Shown here piece by piece: positions 11,791 to 20,542 of a DNA stretch of 35,000 nt (position 1 is its first letter; each line of letters begins with the position of its first letter). The position numbers and the translations under genes are program-made. The stretch spans positions 1-35,000 of the forward strand of contig MCFG01000452.1 of the NCBI GenBank assembly GCA_002104895.1, written 5' to 3'. This stretch comes from Anaeromyces robustus. Taxonomy: Eukaryota > Neocallimastigomycota > Neocallimastigomycetes > Neocallimastigales > Neocallimastigaceae. The notes under the pieces are model-generated. The model searched no databases, was not told the DNA's origin, and saw nothing but the letters and a program-made list of their open reading frames with translations.

Positions 11791-12681
11791 TTAAATGTAA
11801 AATGTAAAATCACTTTTTTCATCTTTAAGTTGCTCAAGTTTTTTATTAATTTCTTCCGAAAATTTAATATTCTATTATTTTTTATATAAAAAAAAAAAAA
11901 AAAATGATTGTAATGTATTAATTATTAATATTAATTAAATTATATACAATATTAAAAGTTATTATTATTATTATTATTTTTACCTCGATATGAATTGTTC
12001 TTGGTGTAGATGTTTTTTGACAGAAATTAGATAAATATTGGAAACTAGCATCAGTAAAGCAATTATAATTAAGATAAATTTCTGTTAAAGTATTATTTTG
12101 TTCTAACGCTCTAAATATTGCTTGACATCCAGTATCTGTTATACGGCATGAACTAATTGAAAAATAAAAAATAATAAAAAAGTATAATGGCTATTAATAA
12201 CAATAATACTATAAAAAAATAATCTATTAATATTAGCAATTTATTAATAATACTTTAAATTTAATCTCATAATGACTCGATTACTATCAATATACTGTGC
12301 TATAGTCATTCCACCAGTATCAGCTGCACCATTGTTCTTTTGAAAAGTAAAAAAATATATGAAATTTTTAAATATATTATATTATAATATTTATTTTTCA
12401 AATCAATATACTAATAAATATTATTATAGATATTGAAATATAATAAAAATATATACATTAACACTTAAATCAGTAATTCCTTGATTATTCTTTTTTTTTT
12501 TATAATATATTTATATATGAATTAAAAAAAATGAAATAGAGTTAGAAATAATTATTGCAACTTCAAGTTATTCTTATAGAAAATATATTTATATTTATTT
12601 ATATATAATATATTATTGTAGTTTTACCCTGATACATTGGAAAAATGCTGTTATACCTTTCATTCTAATTTCATTCCATCC

Positions 12682-12715
<34 letters not shown>

Positions 12716-14778
12716 GAATCAATTATATGGTAATATTTAATCTATATTTATATAAATTAGATTAATTACCTATATTAAGTACTTTAATATTATCATTTTC
12801 CATTAAAGCTCGTCCCAAATGTAATGCTCCTATATCTCCAATTTTATTGTAACTTAAATCAATTGCTAATTATAAAAATATAATATAGATATATAAGTAA
12901 AGTATATATTTTTTTGTAAATATAAATATAAAAAATAATAATTCTTTACATTGGAGCATGTTGTTTTCTTTTAATCCTTCTACAATTGCTTTAATTTCTC
13001 TATTACTTAAATTATTTTCTTATTATAAATTTTAATTTTATTATATTATATAATAATATTATATTTAAAAAACAACTCATTAATTAACATTTATACAGTA
13101 AATATTAAATTAAATATAATTAATAATAATAATAAATAATAAGAATAATCACTGCTTAAATTCAGTATTTTTAATGTTCCATTTTGAGCAATCATATATC
13201 CCATAGGTTCACCACCCTTTATACCTAAAATATTATTTTTTTATAAATACCAATTATTTATTCATATGTATATATTATGGAAAAAATGAGTTGTTTTTAT
13301 TGTTACCTAAATGATTATTAGATAAATTCAATTCAGTTAAATAGCAATTATCAGCAATTGTTTTAGCTAAATATTTTCCTCCAGCATCTATATATAGATA
13401 TACATATAATTAATTTATTTATTCAATTATTTATATGAATTTACTTTTATTTTTATAATTAATATATTTATTGAGATTTCTTTTATATTAATATCTACCA
13501 ATCCAATTTCCTGATAAATCAAGAACTGATATTGTCGTTTTCTTTTTTTATTATAATTTTATTATTATTTTTATTAAATATTATTAATATAAGAAAATTA
13601 AATATAAATTAAAAAATATATATATAATAATTATTACATTTAATGATTCTGATATTGCTTTAGCACCTTTTGGTCCCAATCCATGATTACGCATTATAAA
13701 TTCATTTTTATTCATATTATCAGCATAATACGATACTGGAATTACATCAATAATTTTACATGCTGTTTTATATACATCTAATTTGTTAAGCTCACAACTT
13801 GGAACATCTTTTTTTTTAATTATCATTATTATATTTTTATATAATTTAATGGATTCAACAAATTTTTAATATTATATTATTAATAAAACAATAGAATAAA
13901 TTATTTTATTAATAATCAATATTATTCAACTTTTTTTATCTAATAATTGTAATTAACTATTTTTTTATAATATGTATTTAATATTCTTTTCCTACAATGT
14001 ACATAAACGTTTAATATATTACTATAAAACTATTATTAACCTGATACATCAATATTTAATGATAAGCCTTCATCATCTGAAAAATCCATATCAGGATCTG
14101 CAAATGCTATAGCTTCATAATTAATCTCCTCTGTTTCATGTTCAAACTCATCATCATTAATTTTTATGTGCTTTTCATCATCATTATCTTTATTTTCTTC
14201 TTTTGTATTTTCTTCACCCATTTCTTGTTGAATATATTGATCTGTATTCCACGAGGGATCTTTTTTATATTATTATTTTCCATAATAAAATTTTTCAATT
14301 ATATATATATTATTATTATAATTATTATTATTATATCCTCTTCTAATTTATGATAATTTTATTATTTTAATTGTTATAATGAATAATATATTTACTTTTT
14401 TCATCAAAAACTTCAACTTTGGATCCTCGAATATTATCTAATTTTGATTTTGATAATGATTTATTATTATCTAATTTATTTTCTTCAGGATTTGAATTAT
14501 CTTCTCCATTTATAACTTCGGTCGTATTTTCTAATGTTTGACTATTTTCTTTTTGTTCTGGATTATCATTTGAAATACTCGGATTTTCAATAGCTTTTAG
14601 TTATAATTAAATAATTGATTTTTTTTATTAGTAATATTTTAATAATTATATACATATATATATATATTTTATAATAAAAAAATTTCATTTGTTTTATGTA
14701 ACACTTTTTTTATATAATTTTATTTATATATAAATCTATATTAATTTTTATAATACATTCTACAGCAGTATCACTCAT
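11791..14778 (-). CDS. LRRC74: Leucine-rich-repeat protein, LRRC74-like
   Basis: Fourteen exons in reading order: 14778-14757, 14593-14396, 14259-14041, 13807-13638, 13541-13499, 13387-13307, 13224-13153, 13018-12950, 12865-12770, 12680-12628, 12489-12457, 12336-12254, 12152-11984 and 11871-11791 (462 residues). The first ~150 residues are acidic, N/E/D-rich and probably disordered. A conserved block follows (YKTACKIIDVIPVSYY ... NHGLGPKGAKAI), which I recall as matching LRRC74A/B (YLEACKLVGVVPVSYF ... HHGLGPRGTKAI). Ribonuclease-inhibitor-type LRRs come next: VLDLSGNWI, ELNLSNNHLG, ILNLSKNNLS, IDLSYNKIGD, IYLNYN. A short charged tail ends the protein. LRRC74 function is poorly known. Exons 6-9 each encode about one LRR and are phase 1-1. 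The first exon (22 nt) rests on donor phase and is the weakest part. Confidence 0.88.
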
Positions 14779-16619
14779 TGATATAAATTTTATATTTTTT
14801 TATTCTATTTTTTATTGTACTATTTGTTATTTTATTTATTATTATTACAAATAGATATCGATTTTATATTATTTAGATAGTTATAAAGAAAAAACATTCA
14901 TGTTTTTTTTTTGTAATATTAAAATTTTAACATTTAAAAAACTTTATTTCATTAAAAAAATTTATTTCATTAAACAAATTTCTTTTTGTTTTTTATTTAT
15001 AATGTATATGAAATTTATTAAAGTATTTTATGTTACCAAAAAAAAAAAAAAAAATTGTAGTATATTAAATTTTAATATTATAAAATTTCTCTATATATAT
15101 CATTTTTTTACAATTATTTAAAAATTGATTCTAATTATAATATTAAATGCATGTAGGCGTATATATTTTATTAATAAATAATAAAATCCTATTAAATATA
15201 TTAAATAATATTATTAAATAGTATTTCCTTTTTTTTGTTTTGTTATATTATTTTATATAAGTTATTTTACATATTAAAGGAAATCTATAATTATTAATAA
15301 CATTAATAAAATACAATACATTGTTTTTACATTACATTGAAATACAACTACATTGGTAAATAATAATTTATTTTCTGTTTTTTTGTTTTTTTATTTGTAG
15401 GACTTTAAATATTAATTAAATTTTTATATTTATAATAATGATGATATTAATTTATTAATTAATTATTTATTTATTTATCTATTTATTTATCTATTTATAT
15501 TTATCTAATTATTATTTATTTATTTATTTATTTGATAGTAAATTAATTAAAAAAAAACAACTTTAAAATAGAACAATAATAAAAATAAACTACTAATTTT
15601 AATTTATAAATAAATGATAATAATTTATATATAAAATATAATAATAAAATAATACTATAAAACGTAGCAAATTAAGTATAATACGATACAAAAATATATT
15701 AAATTCATTTACATTTATTAATATAAAAGAAGGATCTTTTTGAATTAATACAATACAATTTACTTAGTATTGTTTTTATTGTAACAAAATTCTATAACAA
15801 ATTATTTAAATAATTATTACAAAAAACTTTCAAATAATTATAAAATATAAATATTTTAATAATTCAACATATAAAAAATATTTTTAAATTATTAAAACAT
15901 ATAAAAAAATATATATTTATTTTTTATAGACATATTATAATAAACATAGATAAACAGAACAAAAAAATTCAAATATTATTATAAAAAAAAATAAATATAA
16001 TACTTATTAAACAATTATAATTATAAATATTGTAAACATTAAAAAACATTGTAAATGTAAGGAAAAAAAAAATTTAATTAAAAAAACGATTACTCATCTT
16101 TTTTTTATAATATTCTATAAAAAATTTTTTCACATTAATATTTTTTTTCTATTTTAATTAATTTTTTGTTTTAAAAAATTAATTTAAACAAATATTCTAT
16201 ATATTACAATATATTACAATAAATAATATTCATTTATTAATTATATTTTAATTATATTTTATTATAGACTTTTTTTAGTTATTTCTTCAATATAATCTTT
16301 TAAATATAATTTAAATACAGGTCCAATCATATCCATTGAAATTTAATTTTTTTTTACTTACATCTTAGTTTTTTATTTATTCATAGTTAACCATATATTT
16401 ATATTATATTATTATATATGATATATTATATAAGTAATACAAATATTTATATTATTTATAATTGAAAAAAAAATTTATATTATATTACAATATACTGCTA
16501 AAAAAATAAAAAAGTATAAAAGAAGACAAATTCTTCAATAATTTTTTTTTCCTTCATTGAAAATATAATAAAAAAACGAATTATTTAAAAAAAAAAAGGA
16601 ATTAAAAACGCGAAAGAAT

Positions 16620-16721
16620 AAACTCTGATAATGCACTATCTTATAGTCAAAAGATTAGTATTATTACATTTTAATAAGAAAATTTTATTTGATTATCGAT
16701 AGTAGCAGTTATCAGTGTTGA
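16620..16721 (+). ncRNA. Candidate structured hairpin RNA, copy 1
   Basis: The arms pair as 16625-16631 with 16709-16715, 16632-16634 with 16705-16707, 16635-16640 with 16698-16703 and 16644-16651 with 16688-16695. Single-base bulges lie at A16704 and G16708, and a small internal loop separates the last two helices. The terminal loop is about 36 nt. The first 26 nt and the last 28 nt are identical to copy 2, while the loop is not. A five-T run follows directly (16722-16726). The shape resembles a precursor-microRNA or other hairpin RNA; strand and transcription are not shown. A miniature inverted-repeat element is the main alternative. Confidence 0.4.
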
Positions 16722-16757
16722 TTTTTGAATATCTGAAATATTATTTTATTGATTATA

Positions 16758-16857
16758 AAACTCTGATAATGCACTATCTTATACTCTAAATAAATTATTG
16801 CTATAATTTAGTTAATTATTTTATTAGAGTATCGATAGTAGCAGTTATCAGTGTTGA
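16758..16857 (+). ncRNA. Candidate structured hairpin RNA, copy 2
   Basis: This is a tandem copy of the hairpin at 16620, 36 bases downstream of it. The outer helices use the same sequence. The inner helix has changed (16782-16789 with 16824-16831) but is still eight base pairs. Relative to copy 1, the third pair goes from G-U to C-G and the sixth from A-U to U-A, so both sides changed and pairing was kept. The next bases also pair (TAAA with TTTA). The loop sequence is unrelated to that of copy 1. Preserved pairing with changed sequence suggests selection on structure. Confidence 0.4.
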
Positions 16858-17305
16858 ATATTGTTTAGATATTTTGTATATTGTGATATTATTAAAATAA
16901 TAATATTATTTTATACCATATAATATATAAATTATATTACTGCAGAATTTGAAGTAATATTAAAATAGAAATTAGAATAGTATATATTTTTGAATATTAA
17001 TTAATAGAAGGCAATGAGTTTTTAAATAAAGAATTGAATAATTTAGTAATTCATAAAAGATAATGAATAATAGAAATTTAAATTTAGGAAGGTTAAATTA
17101 TTAAAAAATTGTGGACCATCATAAATATGATGTTAAGTAAAAGTTATGCTTATAAAAAATATTTAGATATTTTACTAAATTATTTAAATATGTTGAATTA
17201 TTAAAATTTAAATAAAGATTTTAAATTTCTTTTATAATTAATTTGCTATCAATAAAATAAATGAATAATAATTAAATAAATAATAAATAAATAATAAATA
17301 AATAA

Positions 17306-17345
<40 letters not shown>

Positions 17346-17416
17346 AAAATAATATATTAATAATAATTTTTTTTTTATTTTTCGATTATTGATTGCAGTA
17401 CTTCGGATTAGATGGT

Positions 17417-19753
17417 ATGTTTCAAATTGATTCTTATATTACAGCTATTGATAATGAAGATATTGATAAAATAAAAATTTTAAAAAGGAAAAATAATAAT
17501 AAAGATATTGTTCTTGAAATATACAATAAAGATTTACTTACGCCAGAAAGATTACAATTTATAATTAAAAATGATTTTATGAAGATTACTTCAGTATTGA
17601 TAAAAAAATTATTAAACGAAAATAATCTAGAGTTATTAGATGTTATTTTTAGTAATAATATTAAATTATTTGATGTCGATTTTATAGTAAAATTACTTTT
17701 ATATCGTAAAAACAAGGTATTATTATCAAATTCAGAATTGAATCAATTAATAGAGAATTATAGTTATAATTTTTCAATTGATAGTGAATTTTATTATGGA
17801 CATTATTATACAAGTTATGCTTATTTAAATAAATTATGTGAAAATGGAAAAATAAATTTAGTAAAATATTTTATTGAAAATGGAATGAATATAAATAAAA
17901 GAAACGGAAATGATGAAACAGCAATATTTTATGCATGTTCAAGTGGAAATGAAAATTTAGTCAAATATTTAATTAACCTTGGATCAGATGTAAATAAAAA
18001 AAATAGTGATGGTGAAACACCATTATTTAAAGCATGTTCAAGTGGAAATGAAGATTTAGTAAAATATTTAATTGACCTTGGAGCAGATATAAATAAAGAA
18101 AATGTAGGTGGTAGAACACCATTATTTGAAGCATGTTCAAGTAAAAATGAAAATTTAGTAAAATATTTAATTGACCTTGGAGCAGATATAAATAAAGAAA
18201 ATGTAGGTGGTAGAACACCATTATTTGAAGCATGTTCAAGTAAAAATGAAAATTTAGTCAAATATTTAATTAACCTTGGATCAGATGTAAATAAAAAAAA
18301 TAGTGATGGTGAAACACCATTATTTAAAGCATGTTCAAGTGGAAATGAAATTTTTGTAAAATATTTAATTGACCTTGGAGCAGATATAAATAAAGAAAAT
18401 GAATATGATGAAACACCATTATTTGAAGCATGTTCAAGTGGAAATGAAGATTTAGTAAAATATTTAATTGAACATGGAGCAGATATAAGTAAAGAAAATA
18501 GAGATGGTGAAACACCATTATTTTGGGCATGTTCAAGTGGAAATGAAGATTTAGTAAAATATTTAATTGACCTTGGAGTAGATATAAATAAAGAAAATGT
18601 ATGTGGTAGAACACCATTATTTAATGCATGTTCAAGTGGAAATGAAGATTTAGTATACTATTTAATTGAACATGGAGCAGATATAAATAAAGAAAATAAA
18701 TTTGATGAAACACCATTATTTGAAGCATGTTCAAGTGGAAATGAAGATTTTGTAAAATATTTAATTGAACATGGAGCAGATATAAATAAAGAAAATGTAT
18801 GTGGTAGAACACCATTATTTGAAGCATGTTCAAATGGAAATGAAGATTTAGTAAAATATTTAATTGAACTTGGAGTAGATATAAATAAAGAAAGTCTATG
18901 TGGTAGAACACCATTATTTGAAGCATGTTCAAGTAAAAATGAAAATTTAGTAAAATATTTAATTGAACTTGGAGTAGATATAAATAAAGAGGATGAAGAT
19001 GGTGAAACACCATTATTTTGGGCATGTTCAAGTGGAAATGAAGAAATTGTAAAATATTTAATTGATCTTGGCATGGATATAAATAAAGAAAGTTATTATG
19101 GTTTCAGACCATTATATGATGCATGTTTAAGTGGAAATGAAAATTTAGTAAAATATTTAATTGACCTTGGAGCAGATATAAATAAAGAAAATGAAAAAGG
19201 TGAAACACCATTATTTTGGGCATGTGAAAGTGGAAATGAAGATTTAGTATACTATTTAATTGACCTTGGAGCAGATCTAAATAAAGAAAATGAAAAAGGT
19301 GAAACACCATTATTTGAAGCATGTTCAGATGGAAATGAAGATTTAGTAAAATATTTAATTGAACATGGAGCAGATATAAATAAAGAAAATGAAGATGGTA
19401 AAACACCATTATTTTGGGCATGTGAAAGTGGAAATGAAGATTTAGTAAAATATTTAATTGACCTTGGAGCAGATATAAATAAAGAAAATGAAAAAGGTGA
19501 AACACCATTATTTGAAGCATGTGAAAGTGGAAATGAAGATTTAGTAAAATATTTAATTGAACATGGAGCAGATATAAATAAAGAAAACAGAATTGGTAAA
19601 ACACCATTATTTCGAGCATATAAAAATGGAAAAAAAGATTTAGTAAAATATTTAATTGAACATGGAGCAGCAAATATAAATAAAGAAAATGAAAATGGTG
19701 AAACACCATTAATTCGAACATATTCAAGTACAGATAATTTCTTATTATTTTAG
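17417..19753 (+). CDS. Ankyrin-repeat protein 1
   Basis: Single long exon of 778 codons from the first in-frame ATG at 17417. An N-terminal region of ~120 residues lacks clear repeats. About 19 ankyrin repeats of 33 residues follow, with the core TPLFxACSSGNEDLVKYLI and (E/D)xGADINKEN, and then a shortened last unit. Ankyrin repeats bind proteins; no enzymatic domain, signal peptide or membrane segment is seen, so the partner is unknown. Repeats are near-identical even at DNA level (99-bp period), so copy number is probably changing. The frame is open upstream to a TTG at 17393, and CAG at 17396-17398 resembles a splice acceptor, so the true 5' end is uncertain. Further decayed repeats follow the stop. 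The convergent neighbour is another ankyrin gene. Confidence 0.9.
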   Translation: MFQIDSYITAIDNEDIDKIKILKRKNNNKDIVLEIYNKDLLTPERLQFIIKNDFMKITSVLIKKLLNENNLELLDVIFSNNIKLFDVDFIVKLLLYRKNKVLLSNSELNQLIENYSYNFSIDSEFYYGHYYTSYAYLNKLCENGKINLVKYFIENGMNINKRNGNDETAIFYACSSGNENLVKYLINLGSDVNKKNSDGETPLFKACSSGNEDLVKYLIDLGADINKENVGGRTPLFEACSSKNENLVKYLIDLGADINKENVGGRTPLFEACSSKNENLVKYLINLGSDVNKKNSDGETPLFKACSSGNEIFVKYLIDLGADINKENEYDETPLFEACSSGNEDLVKYLIEHGADISKENRDGETPLFWACSSGNEDLVKYLIDLGVDINKENVCGRTPLFNACSSGNEDLVYYLIEHGADINKENKFDETPLFEACSSGNEDFVKYLIEHGADINKENVCGRTPLFEACSNGNEDLVKYLIELGVDINKESLCGRTPLFEACSSKNENLVKYLIELGVDINKEDEDGETPLFWACSSGNEEIVKYLIDLGMDINKESYYGFRPLYDACLSGNENLVKYLIDLGADINKENEKGETPLFWACESGNEDLVYYLIDLGADLNKENEKGETPLFEACSDGNEDLVKYLIEHGADINKENEDGKTPLFWACESGNEDLVKYLIDLGADINKENEKGETPLFEACESGNEDLVKYLIEHGADINKENRIGKTPLFRAYKNGKKDLVKYLIEHGAANINKENENGETPLIRTYSSTDNFLLF
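17954..18349 (+). repeat. Recently duplicated 99-bp ankyrin units, order A-B-B-A
   Basis: Four consecutive 99-bp units lie at 17954-18052, 18053-18151, 18152-18250 and 18251-18349. The first and fourth are identical in DNA. The second and third are the same apart from the first codon (GAT or AAT). This points to recent duplication or gene conversion inside the array. Confidence 0.85.
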
Positions 19754-20542
19754 TTAAACATTACATGAATAGAAATAAAGAAGATGAAGATGGTATAACA
19801 CCATTGTTTAATGAATGTTCAAGTGAAAATGAAAATTTAGTGAAATATTTAATTGAACATGGAGCACATAAATAAAAAAAAAAAAAAATAAATATGGTAC
19901 AAAAATACCATTAATATTTGCACATAAGGATTATAATAAACATTTAGTAAAATATTTAATTGAACATGGAGCACCATAAATAAAGAAAATGATAAAAATA
20001 GTAAAAACACCTATAATGATAACTAGTAAAATTAAGATATATAACTGTTTGAAAATAATCATCTCGATACTATCATTTGATTACTTTTTTTTTTTTTTTT
20101 TTTTTTTTTTACTTCTATTTGAAAATTATTTATAGTTAAAAATGTAATAATTAAAAATAATAATAATAATAAAATAATTAATATAAAAAAATTTTTTTTT
20201 TTAATTTATATATAAATATATATATAAATCCCTCTAAAAAATTTATAAATAAATAAATAAATAAAAGTAATATGTAAGAAAATTTTACTAATAAAAGATT
20301 TATATAAAAAAAAGATTGATATTTATAATTTTATTTTTATTTTTATTTTTATTTTTTTTTTTTTTTTTAAAAAGTGTTTTTTATTTAATATTTTTCAAAT
20401 TTAAAATTTAAAATGAATGAATAAATAAAAAATATTTAAATGTTTATCTATTATTTGATTTTTTTATGAGGAGAAGAGTATGCATTTTTTTTTTTTTTTT
20501 TTTTTTTTTTTGTCATTTATTCTAATTTATAATAATAAATTT
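19754..20542. other. Convergent intergenic region between ankyrin genes
   Basis: The first ~280 bases hold the decayed repeats. The rest is T-runs (20087-20110, 20486-20511) and AT-rich DNA, the common 3' side of two convergent genes. No other gene is seen. Confidence 0.75.
19769..20035 (+). pseudogene. Decayed ankyrin repeats after ankyrin gene 1
   Basis: Beyond the stop at 19753 the DNA still resembles the array: GATGGTATAACACCATTG, then a copy of the LVKYLIEHGA coding block near 19838-19866, and another near 19945-19973. The frames are broken by small shifts and an A-run near 19876-19890. These are about two former repeats that were once part of the gene. Alternatively, part of the break is an assembly or homopolymer read error and the real protein is longer. 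Confidence 0.8.

Larger units (their letters stand above)
14779..17416. other. Divergent intergenic region, LRR gene to ankyrin gene 1
   Basis: About 2.6 kb with no convincing ORF. Most is A/T tracts, with ATTT repeats near 15460-15540 and AAAT repeats at 17268-17348. The exception is a pair of ~100-bp hairpins at 16620-16857, listed separately. Just before the ankyrin gene a T-run is followed by TTGATTGCAG (ending 17398), which resembles a 3' splice site. An upstream exon, probably non-coding, is therefore possible. Confidence 0.7.

Noticed and set aside
14138-15121. Plus-strand open frames near the LRR gene
   Set aside because: They are I/F/K-rich low complexity or antisense to confirmed LRR-gene exons.
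17393-17416. TTG start for ankyrin gene 1
   Set aside because: Eukaryotic genes rarely start at TTG, and an in-frame ATG follows 24 bases later.
17929-19727. Several long open frames on the minus strand under ankyrin gene 1
   Set aside because: They are antisense shadows of a 99-bp repeat whose period keeps all such frames open; the sense frame matches ankyrin repeats.
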